64,000 nt of DNA. It comes from Heliocidaris tuberculata (Eukaryota > Echinodermata > Echinoidea > Camarodonta > Echinometridae). Position numbers and translations under genes: made by a program. Positions 53,816 to 64,000 of this stretch are shown piece after piece (within the stretch, counting starts at the first letter, position 1; every line of letters begins with the position of its first letter). Location: positions 7,739,969 to 7,803,968 of the forward strand of contig CM046851.1 in assembly GCA_025618425.1 (NCBI GenBank), read 5' to 3'. The notes beneath the pieces were generated by a model. That model ran no database searches and had not been told where the DNA came from. It was given only the letters and a program-made list of their open reading frames with translations.

Positions 53816-54104
53816 AAATGGGAGGGGGAGGGAGAGAGAGAGAGAGAGAGGGGGGGGGGGAGAAAGAGGAAGGGATGGAGAAAAAGAGAGTGAGTGGAAG
53901 AGGGATAGAAATAGATAAACATGTAGAGAGAGAGAGAGAGAGAGAGAGGGAAAGAGAGAGGGAAAAAAAGAGATGGAAAGATATGGAGAGAGAGAGGGGG
54001 GGGGGGGAGGGAGAGAGAGAGAGAGGGGAATAAGGAGGGGAGAAAGAGGAAGGGATGGAGAAAAAGAGAGTGAGTGGAAGAGGGATAGAAATAGATAAAC
54101 ATGT

Positions 54105-54135
<31 letters not shown>

Positions 54136-54186
54136 AAGAGAGAGGGAAAAAAAGAGAGATGGAAAGATATGGAGAGAGAGAGAGAG
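53816..54186. repeat. GA-rich higher-order tandem repeat, ~178 bp x 2
   Basis: The block AGAAAGAGGAAGGGATGGAG, GTGAGTGGAAGAGGGATAG, AAATAGATAAACATGTAGAG, then (GA)n, GGGAAAGAGAGAGGGAAAA and GATGGAAAGATATGGAGAG occurs at about 53861-53998 and again at about 54039-54186. G runs (G11, G12) lie between. The long Leu/Ser/Pro-rich minus-strand frames are artefacts. Confidence 0.93.
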
Positions 54187-54803
54187 GTACAGGTAGAGGC
54201 CTATCCTGAAATAACTTAAATGTCAAATTTTAAAAAATTCATAAGCATCCGTCTCGTGTCCTCAGAAGAACCTTTCCTCCTTGAAAAATATCCCGGGGGA
54301 GATTTGTAGCACAGTCAACAATTTCGACTAACAAATTTATTTTATACAACCTTTAAAATGGACACCTTCTACCTACACAGGTGGTTGCGGAATGATACGT
54401 TGAAGAAGAATAGTTGTAAAGCCTTTGAAGATAAATGGGATGGGATGTTTCTCAGTCAGGGAATTAGACTCTTTAGGCTTCTGAGGGTGACAGGAGTACT
54501 ACTGCATGTGGTCTGCTTAGAGCTTGAAGCTCATATTATACTTGTACATTCTGGCTCTCAGCAGCAGAGGGAATGATTTTATCTTTTTGGATTTATTTCT
54601 TCATGCTGAGGATGATTTGTTCTCTTTTCTTTGATGACTGGCAAGATATTCATGATTTTTAACAAAAAGAGGAAAATCTGATGTCTACATTGGTGCAGTA
54701 GTCACAGTAGATACATTCATATACATATAGTCTTCTATACTTAGCAAAAGTGGCATTTTCATGTACATAATTTTGGACAAAGTTAATGCTGATGTGGTAT
54801 TAA
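54187..54803. other. Single-copy sequence
   Basis: Plus-strand frame 54358-54576 lacks splice or motif support. Nothing else recognised. Confidence 0.4.
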
Positions 54804-55110
54804 GCAGATGACATTTTGTGCAAAAAGATATCATCTTTGCAAACAGTACGATCTTGCATATTGTCTGGTAAAAAAGTGAGCGTCATCATTTTACATGGAG
54901 TTGACGTTGTTATGGCTCACAGCAGATGATATTGTATGCATTTTATATTTTGGTTGGAAGCGGCATAGACTTGTTTCATTTAACACAGAGTTAACTCCTT
55001 TCTGGTACATGACAGATGATATTGTCTGCAAAAGATAACATCTTTGAAAGCAGTACAATTTTGCAGACATGTGGTAGACATCATATGCTTTTGAGAAGAA
55101 AAACATCATT
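54804..55110. repeat. Diverged direct duplication, ~209-bp period
   Basis: CAGATGACATTTTGTGCAAA, GATATCATCTTTGCAAACAG, TACGATCTTGCA (54804 on) recur as CAGATGATATTGTCTGCAAA, GATAACATCTTTGAAAGCAG, TACAATTTTGCA (55013 on). A partial third unit (CAGATGATATTGTATGCA) lies near 54921. Confidence 0.82.
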
Positions 55111-55294
55111 ATATGTTAATCACAGAATCTGCACCTTTGTGGATTCTAATATAAGCAATTCCTTTCTCATTCTGGCTTCATCCACATTCTAATGATGTAA
55201 CCCTCTCCTCCGGCTATTGCTCTCTCTCGTTTCTAATCAACCTGATCTCCTCTTAATGTGCTGCCTGCAAGCCTCCAATGATCGCATCAGCCCC

Positions 55295-55308
55295 GTCGCC
55301 ATGGCAAC
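55295..55308. promoter_or_regulatory. RFX X-box (GTCGCCATGGCAAC)
   Basis: Matches the X-box consensus GTHNYYATRRNAAC at every position. RFX factors use this site in promoters of ciliary genes and in some enhancers. Confidence 0.6.
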
Positions 55309-55314
55309 GCTCAA

Positions 55315-55326
55315 TTTTTGGCGCCA
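55315..55326. promoter_or_regulatory. E2F-type site (TTTTTGGCGCCA)
   Basis: Contains the full TTTGGCGC E2F consensus with a palindromic GGCGCC centre, 6 bases from the X-box. Confidence 0.5.
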
Positions 55327-55440
55327 TCTGCTAATAAGCGTGCCCCACCAACAATGGTTCTGGGTTTCTGAGGATGAGTTTGGTTTGCAAATCGAGGGTT
55401 TCATTTTTTGTGACAGGAAGCTCCTCCTTGGGGAATAAGT

Positions 55441-56810
55441 GGCTTTGTTCACATCGATTCAATTCAGAAGTATTTAGAAGTATTTGAACTTTTTGAAAGT
55501 ATTCTAGTTTGGTTAGTTTTAGCATGATTTTATTTCAATGTAAAGGAGGGGAAGGAGAGAAACCCAGAAAAAAAATCTGGGAATCTTTCTTTCCTCAATG
55601 GAAAAGTATATTCACATCTAAAAGAGATTTAATATTCTTGAATTTTATTTCCACCAAAATCATTAAAATAAAAGTGTACAAAATTAACATATATATATCA
55701 TAAAGTGGGGGGGATAACAAAAGTAAATTACTTATCTAGGTTATCCCCTTACAAACAAATACATAAAAGTACACATGCACATATTAAAACTACACATTAA
55801 AGCCATGCTTGTGCATTTACTCCATAAACTTGTGCTAGTATACAAATAATGTGTGCTAGTGAAAATCACTGCATGTAGGTAGGTTAAGTCATGATCAACC
55901 AAGAAATCAAACAAAGGTTGAAATATTTCTTGAAGAAATATGAAATTTGTTGCTAATTGCTGTTATTTTATTTTTTTACATCATCTTAAAAGACTAATTT
56001 GTCTTTTACCACCATGACTCATTTTCATTTTCTTGAAACTCACATACATGTTTTTCCAAGTATTGAAGGATGAATTTTTGCACAGTGCAACCACTTTTAA
56101 CTGGCACTTGATGATGTTTAAGTTGCATCTTGAAAAAGTTAGAGCATGTTTTTAACGTCTAAAATTGATAAATTGGGTACTGTGTCCTAGAGACGATGTA
56201 GTGAGAAACATCCGTAGATTCAAGTAAGTGTGAAAGAAGTTAAACAACCTGTGACAAACAAACAAAACAACTCCTTGTTTTGTTTATTCTGAATGACACC
56301 AATCAGCTGTGTAAAATATGTGATGCAGTGAAATACTGCATTCATACATTTCAAACACTTACACCTGCATGCAAAAATCCATATATTACACTAATAGATG
56401 TTACTTAAGGTAGTCTATCTTTATGTGTGCTGTGATGGTATTTTTAAACGTAAAAGACTTTGTCCTTTTCTAGCTGTAAAACCAAAAATAGAATCTCTCA
56501 TTACGCAGAGCTGGATGTGTGACGTAGATAGATGGAAGCACAAAACCCTATAATAATTTAATTTTCTTTTATCGTCATCTTGCCTGAGAATTTCATTTTC
56601 TTCTGATAGGTTGAAAATGGATACCGAGCAGTACATGTTGACAAAAATGGAGGCATACCACAATGATCTGTATTCTAATTTCACACATATAAGATGGTAT
56701 TGCAAAATGCAATGATAAAAAAATGTTATAAATTTTCATTCAATATATTTGGATGTATATCTGAACTGTATATGCGTAATAATCAAAAACAAATCTTCTA
56801 CATACGCTAT
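55441..56810. other. Single-copy AT-rich sequence
   Basis: Positions 55640-55700 (TTGAATTTTATTTCCACC..., TATATATAT) weakly resemble a LINE 3' tail on the minus strand. No gene recognised. Confidence 0.4.
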
Positions 56811-57072
56811 GAACATGACAGACAAAGAGAGTGGACAAAATAAACAACTCCTCATTCTACCCTCCACAATTACTCTGGTACATAAAAGAACATCCCTTCA
56901 CTGCTATTACATGTATGTGACATAAGTAGAACAGGTGAATTTGCATGTGACACCTGTTCTACCTATTTTTACAGAATAGCAGTGAAGGGATGTACTTTTG
57001 ACTACCAGAATCATTGTGAAGGGTAGAATGAGGGGTTGTTTATTTTGTCCACTCTATTTGTCCATCATGTTC
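56811..57072. mobile_element. 262-bp fold-back element with ~95-bp arms
   Basis: GAACATGA..GACAAAGAGAGTGG on the left pairs with CCACTCTATTTGTC..TCATGTTC on the right. CATCCCTTCACTGCTATT pairs with AATAGCAGTGAAGGGATG. The central AGTAGAACAGGTG / CACCTGTTCTACCT forms an inner hairpin. Arms are about 90% complementary over their whole length, leaving almost no unpaired loop. Confidence 0.9.
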
Positions 57073-57439
57073 ATTTAGTGATATAATATACCAATTGTGT
57101 AAAGCCAAAAGGACCATAAGTATGTGTTTTAATATGTCAGTGTTTTCATCCTTTTGGCTTTCATTGGATTGTAAGTGTGTTTGTCGAACAAATGAATAAA
57201 CAGATATAATAAAAACTTTCTTTTTGCATCAAGCTGTCCAATCCCCCTCTTATATATCATTACAGATCTACGCACCATTAATCTATGGTGGGGATGAAAA
57301 AAAAAATCAGATATTTTCTACTGAGATTCAGAAGGGCAAATAATATCTCTTTGCAAAGTTATAAGATTAATACGCTTCTGGCTCTTAGCAGACTTGTCAA
57401 ATAACATCTTTTAAAGATGATTCCCTGTTTATCTGACAT
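57073..57439. other. Single-copy AT-rich sequence
   Basis: Nothing recognised. Confidence 0.4.
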
Positions 57440-57742
57440 TTAAAGAGAAGGTCGAGTTCTGGGAAAGGTGAAAAATTATTTGTGAGCTTTCTCATTCTCG
57501 TTATGTCAGTTTTGAAGAAAATCATGGTAGAAATGTCCCCTGAAAAGGATTCCTCTTCAAATGCTCCCATATTTGAAATATGAAGAGAAATAGCGAGAGT
57601 GGGTCAATTTCTTATCATATTGATTCCAAAACCTCACAGTATACACCAATTCTTATGTAGACATGATCAACCTTTCCCATTTGTTCTGTGACAGTTTCTT
57701 TCACAATGTAATCTCACAACCAGAACTCAACTTTATCTTTAA
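57440..57742 (+). mobile_element. MITE L, copy 3 (internally deleted)
   Basis: TTAAAGAGAAGGTCGAGTTC to GAACTCAACTTTATCTTTAA. It lacks the central ~80 bp present in other copies (the ACATGTGTGTGCAG...CATTTCTGTG...TTTTCAG part). Confidence 0.87.
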
Positions 57743-58639
57743 ATGGATAATCCTTAGAGCAGATTTTGAAGAGTATTTGTGTGGGAGAATTTTTTTTTTA
57801 GTCCAAAAGGATTTATTTTTTAATGGATATTGGTTGTGAAGAGCAAGTCATTGAAATCAATGTCAAATACAGACCCCATTACACCCACATACTTATGGGA
57901 ACTGGATCCCAATGTGACGAGATTGTCCTGTCCCCGGCAGAAGGGCTTTAGAATGGGAATTTCTAATGTGAATGGCTGTTACTGCCCTTCTACCGGGTAA
58001 CATAAATGCAGACTGTGGACTGTTATTTATGCATTATTCATCTGAAACTTTAACATTGCCATTTTATGAATAAATTCATGAATATATTCTAGGTAAACAG
58101 CATTTGGCTTTGTATTTCATTCAAATCTAAATATGGATTGCTGTCTACCAAAGATATGAACATACATATATAATTCATGAAATATGTTCTTATATGAAAA
58201 TCCTTTTGAAAAATCTTCAGATTTTAGTAGCAAGAAGTCTCTCAGCAGAGAGAAGAATGTGGTGTTTAAGTTACATGTAAGAGGAGACAAACTTTGACGC
58301 ATGCATACAGTGGTTTACCACTCTATCCAACCAATCATAGTACATTATCTTGTCTAAATGTCAGATTTCAGCAAAATTTTTGAAAAGGAGTTTAGTAATT
58401 ATGAGAGACCTTTAGATGGTTTCTCTGTTTCTCTATAGAAAGTATATATTTCTACATGACGTATATTAAATTTCTTTTGTTGAGATTCCAGCAAAGTTGC
58501 TGTCTACTATAGATGTGAACACATTTAATGTATTAAGAATGATTCTAAACAGATACCAGTGTTAACTATCAGTTTTATTGAAAGGGTAAAATGATGTGAT
58601 AAGTTCATTTTACTTGACTGCTAAGAAAAGAAGTATAAG
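57743..58639. other. Single-copy sequence
   Basis: Positions 57895-58010 contain GCCCTTCTACCGGG-type and CCCCGGCAGAAGGGC sequence, an imperfect inverted pair. Nothing else recognised. Confidence 0.4.
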
Positions 58640-58830
58640 CAACTTTTGGATCTACAGCTTTTAAAGTCCTGTCCAAGGGACATTGTAATTCAGGATTGAT
58701 GCTTTACCCAAGAGCTTTATGTTTATTGGCTTGATTTCGAACCTGGGACCCACTGGTAAGATAAGTTAAGATAATCACATAGGGACCTACAGCCCACACC
58801 CCTATGGCCCTATCCAATTAATAACAGAAT
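58640..58830 (-). mobile_element. SINE relic (minus strand)
   Basis: On the minus strand a B-box-like GGTTCGAAATC (complement of 58733-58743), preceded by GTGGGTCCCA, is followed about 60 bases later by TGTCCCTTGGACAGGACTTT. That resembles the body block TGTCCTTTGGCCAGACATT of the SINE copies on the plus strand. The A box and tail are not clear. Confidence 0.45.
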
Positions 58831-60807
58831 ATGCCATGTCTAGAGTATTAGTAGGAATAAAGTGAAAAACACACTTTTTTATGTTCTATGACCTTGCTCA
58901 TAATCTGAGCCCCTGCGTAGCATGTGTTATGAAAAAAGCTTGTTATTTGTGAATTAAACTATCGTATATTGCCATTTAATAATTGAGTGGAAACTGATTA
59001 GGATTTAAATCAATGAATAAGTGAAAAGGGGGAAATTGCTTCATGTTCATGTCTAGGTGACACATAGTATTGCAATCCTGTCATTGTAGCTAATTTCTAT
59101 CGACAAATGTATTTTAGCATTTTCTTGCGTACTTAAAAAAGTTTATTGGCTTGTCATTCAAAACCAGATTATGAGTTACATGGTGAATGTTTCATGAGAT
59201 ACTGTTTTTATCAATGAAAACAACGAAAGAAGGTGTCAAAGTTATGAATTTGTCTCATGAAATATTTGTCACAAAGATCTGTAAACTCAGTGGCATAATA
59301 GCGATTAATACATGAAAAGGAATTGTGCCAGTGTGCAGCTGGTATCCTGAATTGATGTAGATTTGAAATTATTTTATGTTGAGTATTACTTCCTCTGTAC
59401 CATTGTGTGGGTAAAAAGCACCATTCACGTGGGGTACTTAACCTTTGCTTTTGAAACAGGAAACACAAATCAATAGTTGAATGGCCTCCCATGTCCTTAA
59501 GCGTTATTTATGTGCAGGGGCCCACCTGCATGCGAACGCTAGATGCAGAGCGGCCAAGTGGGGGAATTATCGGGCTGCATTTCGCTGACTGTTGGGTGAG
59601 GCATTCCGGCTTTCGTTTCTGACACTTTATACGGCATAGGAGAATGTCGTTGATTTGCGACTGCGGATCCTTGAAAACCAAACAGAGGCCGATGCTGAAT
59701 GCTTTGTAATTTTATTAAACCCCTAAGTGCTTATCATGTTGATTTGCTAGTGAGTGGTGCACACAGTATACATGTAGGTCTATGCAGTTACTCCTTTAGT
59801 AATACTCTATTTTTCATTTTAACAATTGACAACTGAAGAATAATAGAATGTATTATTACATGGCTTCACACTAACTTTTGTCAGTGGGAGTCCTGATTCA
59901 AATTTAAGGGTAAGCATGCATTGGGCCCTATGTTAAAATTTTGAAAGTTTGGGGATCAGGTCGTAGATTTTGGGTGTCCGGGGCAACTGTTAGTGTCGAG
60001 CCCTGACTATTAGTTTTGTAGAATTCACATAGCACTGCTTATTTTGAAACTGGCAATACTAATGGATAGGAGTACTGTACATGTAACCAATAATAAGGAA
60101 TATAAAATACATTGAAATCAGGCACAAAATATAAGTAGAACAGCATTAAAACATATTTTTAAATTCTTGAATAAATAGGCTTTCCTTCATCTGAAAACAT
60201 TTAGATAGATAAATGTTATCACAAACTATCAGAAAATTGAAAATAAAAAGTGTTATTGACATTCAAAATAATTCCCCTCATCAATTACAAAATCTGTGTC
60301 TGTAGAAATTGTGAAGGTTTGCAATATTTTTAAGGAGTCTTTTATTTTTTCCCCTTATTTTGGCACTTCAGTCCACTTTTGTTTAATAGAAGAACAGCAA
60401 TTAAAATGGAGGACTGGTTACCATGCTATACATGTATTAAAAAGTGGTGTCAAACTAAATGAGTTGATCATGTAAAGTAGTGATAATATTCATGGTTTTC
60501 AAGAATAAAGGAATTAAATACCTTTGCTCCATGATAAACCTTAATATGGGGCAAGATTTCCAATGTTTGTCTCATCCAAACTTAATATTTACTCAGCATG
60601 ATTAAAATGATTGATTTTCCTTTCATGGTGGACCCACTTCCAAATAAATGTCACTGGATATACATGTTTATTGAGAAATTTGATTGAATGTGCATCCAAG
60701 CTACTGGACTCATATATTTGATCAGGGAAATTAAGCATAAAGTGAACAGAGTAAGTAGTTAAAGGTAGTATCCCTCTTTGTTCTAGAGGTAGATTTAGGC
60801 CTTGACA
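58831..60807. other. Single-copy sequence with one higher-complexity patch
   Basis: Positions 59510-59720 are clearly more GC-balanced and CpG-containing than the surroundings and have no repeat structure; a candidate conserved non-coding element. No gene recognised. Confidence 0.4.
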
Positions 60808-62281
60808 TTAAAGGGAATCTTGAGTTCTGGGAAAGGTGAAAATAATTTGTGAGCTCTCTCATTCCTTTTATGTCAGTTTGGAAGAACATCATAGTAGAAA
60901 CATCCCCTGAAAATGATTGCTCTTCAAATGCTCTTATATTTGAAATATGACTAGAAGTAGCTGAAATGTTTGGGCCGAATATTCATGCCACTTGTGTGTG
61001 TAGTCCCATATACCCATTTCTGTGTGCAGTACTTGTGCTTTGCTCTTCAAATGCTCTTATATTCAAAATATGACTAGAAGTAGGCCTGAGTCATAACGGT
61101 TTTTTTTTTTGACCGGTGCCCGCTGGTGATTTTTTGGCGGAGACCGGCGGACCGATGAAATTTTATGAAAAAATATGCGGTGCAAAAAAGTTGCATATAA
61201 CGCGCCGCCCGCATCAGGAAAGTAGCATGTTTTTGATTGTTGAAGAGGGAAAACATGAGAGATCTTAAAAGCACATAATATTTATATTACAAGTAGGCTT
61301 GAGTCATAACGGTTTTTTTTTTTTGACCGGCGTCTGCTGGTGATTTTTCGGTGAGACCGGCAGACCGTTGAAATAAAGAAATACCGGTACATAAAGAAAT
61401 TCAGTGTTAATGAAAGACTTTGAAAATCAACCAGTTTAAGAACTAAATTCCCTTATCTATATTAGAACTTTCTCATGATATTAAATTTCAAACCATTAAT
61501 CAACCAAGTGGGACTATGGAAATAAGATTACCGAGCAGGATTTCTCAATTTTCTTGCTTGAATTTATCGGCCCATAACATTATGATATTGTTGCATTCTG
61601 TATACGTGTATGGGCGCTGCCATCTTTTATCTGTTTGTTTGTAACTCGTAAATTCTCCACTAGAGTTAGCCTGGAGTTAGCGCCATCTCGGGGCAAGGTG
61701 CGCAGAATCGTACCAGCAGCGCTCACACAGAATTCAACAATAATATACGGGCCGATAAATTCAAGCAAGAAAATTGAGAAATCTTGCTCGGTGATCTTAT
61801 TTCCATAGTCCCACTTGGTTGATTAAAGGATTGAAATTTAATATCATGTGAAAGTTTTAATATAAATAAGGAAATTTAGTTCTTAAAACTGGTTAATTTT
61901 CAAAGTCTTTGACACTGTGAATTTCTTATGTATTTCTTTATTTCATCGGTCCGCCGGTGTGCATGAAATTGCACCGGTGACCGGCTGCATCGGTCGGGCA
62001 CCTGTGGACCGACCGACTCGACTCAGGCCTAACTAGAAGTAGCTGAAATGTTTGGGCCGAATATTCATGCCACTTGTGTGTGTAGTCCCATATACCCATT
62101 TCTGTGTGCAGTACTTGTGCTTTTCAGTGAGTTGGGTCAATTTCTCATCTATTTTTGATGATTCCGAAACAGCATAGTGTAAAACAATTCTTATGTAGAC
62201 ATGGTTAACCTTTCCCAATTCCTGTGAGATAGTATCTTTCACGACGTAATTGCATGACCAGAACTCTACTTTATCTTTAAG
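60808..62281 (+). mobile_element. MITE L, copy 4: internal tandem duplication plus later insertion
   Basis: The outer ends are TTAAAGGGAATCTTGAGTTC (60808) and GAACTCTACTTTATCTTTAA (62281), as in the other L copies. Inside, a 123-bp stretch beginning TGCTCTTCAAATGCTCTTAT (60918-61040) is duplicated in tandem; the second unit starts at 61041, is broken at 61081 by a ~950-bp element, and resumes at 62041-62121. Without the insertion the copy would be about 515 bp instead of the usual 383. Confidence 0.9.
61082..62031. mobile_element. ~950-bp fold-back element inserted in MITE L, 9-bp target duplication
   Basis: Ends AGGCCTGAGTC (61082-61092) and GACTCAGGCCT (62020-62030) are perfect inverted repeats. 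ACTAGAAGT flanks both sides (61073-61081 and 62032-62040) as a 9-bp target duplication. The left side holds two copies of a terminal block (GAGTCATAACGGTTTTTTTT, GACCGG..., GCTGGTGATTTTT), at 61087 and 61303. A long inverted repeat follows: 61294-61573 pairs with about 61751-62030, for example CCAAGTGGGACTATGGAAAT with ATTTCCATAGTCCCACTTGG. The loop (about 61574-61750) is GC-richer and single-copy. No transposase is visible. A 9-bp duplication fits Mutator-like and some other DNA transposons. Confidence 0.85.
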
Positions 62282-62777
62282 AGGGGGCCCCAGAATACAT
62301 AGACCTAAACAATTTAACACCAGACACCCAAACTTTCAAAATGTAAACAAAGGCTGATGTACACATACAGTACTCCCAAATGTCACTCTGAACTCCTGAA
62401 AATAAAGTGAAAGTACAGTTGTGTGAAGTATAATGTTGAATATTTTTGCCTTTAGAGCATAACTCTTCTGTACGAGCCTCAAGTATCAAGCTACATTATT
62501 TCATTATGAATATGTACTTGCCTCAAAATTCAAAGATGCTGATTAATAGAGTTCTGATTATCTAATTCCCGGATTAAAGATTTAAAAGGTGGAATGTATT
62601 TATGTTTGTAACTTTATATATATTTAATATATTTTTAAAGTTACCGCATTGAATCTATATGTAGAACTGTGAAGAAAATGGGAAATATAAATTTTAGGTA
62701 GGAATTGGGTTATGCTGATCTATAATAATCCTCACAACTTAGATAAATGAATATTCTTTGATTTTTTTTTCATTATA
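62282..62777. other. Single-copy AT-rich sequence
   Basis: Nothing recognised. Confidence 0.4.
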
Positions 62778-63288
62778 CAGTGTGAGTCAATAAAAAGGAA
62801 ACCCATATTCAAGTCTCAATATCTTACAAATTCAAGTGAAATTGCTGAAATATATTATTACCATATGATAGTTAATGATGTCTTCTTTAATTTGATAAGC
62901 TGCATTCCAAAATGCAGTTATGGATGACCGAGCACTGGCCATTTTTAAAATGTATGTTAAAATCACCTTTTCCCAAGTTTGGGCTGAATGTTGTTCAGAA
63001 GTTACTTTTATTATGTGTGAGTGAATGCATTCTACTGGAATAGAGACCATTCAACCAACCTTGGATTGCCCATCCATTTTATTCAGAACTTGGGCAGAGG
63101 CAAATTTGACATGAATCACAAAAAATGCTACTGTTCAGCTGTCCATGGTCAGATTTTAATGATCAAGGTGTCAAATTAAAGAAAACATGATAGGCTACAA
63201 TGTGAGTATCTTTGATTAAATCTGTACGTACTGACTGCAACAATATTTAGGGTTGACTCTGGGTTTCTTTTTTTATTGACTCACACTG
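62778..63288. mobile_element. Non-autonomous Tc1/mariner-like element
   Basis: CAGTGTGAGTCAATAAAAAG...GGAAACCC on the left and GGGTTTC...TATTGACTCACACTG on the right form terminal inverted repeats of about 27 bp, each flanked by TA (62776-62777 and 63289-63290). TA target duplication and CAGT-type ends fit Tc1/mariner. At 511 bp, and without a D,D34-36E/D-type frame, it is a deletion derivative or a MITE. Confidence 0.85.
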
Positions 63289-64000
63289 TATAAACAGGAT
63301 TTTATTCATACTGTTATCCATATGTTGTCCTTTATAAATATTACTTGCCTGCTAAAAATGGGAGTGAGAAGAGATCGCGTATACATGTCTGCCAGATGTT
63401 TATTCAGATTCTCAAAAAGTTTCATTGTCAAATGCTTCTATTATTGTAATTAATTGTCTGAAGGTCATTTTCACATTTTCCTGCAATTCTATTAATCGGG
63501 CTGGAAATGCATTTATTTTCAGTATTTCTTCCCCCAGAAAAGTACTAAAAACAAATAATGAATGATGTTGTAAGAAGAATTCACTTTACAGAGGTATGCT
63601 GTGCATGTGTAGATCTATGAATTTTTGCTACCATGATATGTAACCATGCTATGCTAAGGTTAGTGTGTATGGCAAAATAGCAAATCACTCTCAACTCAAC
63701 AGTTAGCATTGATAATGTGTTCCAACGTGATTTAGGTGTACTATAAATTGGATGTATACTCCATCTGGTTGAGGGTCTAACATAATAAAGCTCTATGCCT
63801 CAAATTTAACTTCATCCTCGGCCATGCCGGCCTAATTCCAGATGAATTACTGGCAGGTTTTTCAGCTCAGAGAAGCGGGACGCCAGTCAATATTTATTCA
63901 GAGTGGCATTGCATCTTTTTTTGATCCCCCCCTTTTCTCTCTGTGGCGTTTTCCCTCTCATTTTTTATGAGAGCGATGGAGCAAGCTCATTCAGGGATCC
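63289..64000. other. Single-copy sequence to the window edge
   Basis: No exon recognised. Positions 63815-64000 are more GC-balanced (GGCCATGCCGGCCTAATTCC and GAAGCGGGACGCC) and may be conserved non-coding DNA. Confidence 0.4.

Larger units (their letters stand above)
55200..55440 (+). promoter_or_regulatory. Candidate regulatory element with RFX X-box and E2F site
   Basis: A compact, non-repetitive, compositionally balanced segment with a perfect X-box (55295-55308), an E2F site 6 bases further (55315-55326) and a homeodomain-type CTAATAAG core (55331). Both motifs are near-palindromic and close together, which is unusual in this AT-rich window. A 46-codon open frame from the ATG inside the X-box (55301) also exists but lacks a donor and resembles no known protein. 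Function is inferred from motifs only. Confidence 0.4.

Noticed and set aside
53783..54226. 147-codon minus-strand Ser/Leu/Pro-rich frame
   Set aside because: Runs through the duplicated GA repeat.
55301..55438. Short frame starting at the ATG inside the X-box
   Set aside because: The ATG is part of the palindromic motif; no donor, no homology that I recognise.

Overview
The window looks like nuclear DNA of a marine invertebrate, most likely an echinoderm and probably a sea urchin. This is inference. It rests on AT-rich sequence with very low coding density, many dispersed miniature inverted-repeat elements (MITEs), a tRNA-derived SINE ending in an ATT-type tail, a LINE reverse-transcriptase remnant, long runs of G, GA/GT/GAA microsatellites and frequent TACATGTA palindromes. 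I see no bacterial, organellar or viral gene set.

Only one piece of host coding sequence is supportable: a short first coding exon at 1267-1287 (+) encoding MDANANQ. It has a good start context, a strong splice donor directly after the seventh codon, and a GC-richer upstream segment with an ETS-type site. No second exon could be recognised, so the simplest reading is that positions 1288-64000 are a very long first intron (or intron plus intergenic DNA). The gene cannot be named from seven residues. The remaining open frames are chance frames, frames through microsatellites, or frames inside repeats.

Layout: 1-1 kb, GAA and TA repeats, a LINE 3' tail and the putative promoter. 1-13 kb, exon 1, an old and a young copy of a TTAA-flanked MITE, SINE relics, two CCAAT-core MITEs, a 457-bp fold-back and a 500-bp MITE (J1). 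13-25 kb, mostly single-copy sequence with several fold-backs, a GC-rich block, and an inverted second copy of J inside inverted minisatellite arms. 25-35 kb, a MITE nested in a MITE, LINE and SINE copies, and several TTAA-flanked elements. 38.8-41 kb, a long purine-rich tract that also holds GA/GT arrays and a cluster of an iterated GTCATCGGTT motif. 41-57 kb, local duplications, more MITEs, and a candidate regulatory segment (55.2-55.4 kb) with an RFX X-box and an E2F site. 57-64 kb, a MITE that was tandemly duplicated internally and then hit by a ~950-bp element with a 9-bp target duplication, and a mariner-like non-autonomous element.

There is no operon-like gene cooperation to describe. 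The biology here is transposon ecology (several TTAA-flanked families, TA-flanked families, hAT-like ends) and possible long-intron regulatory DNA. All family names are by end sequence and architecture, not by database search.
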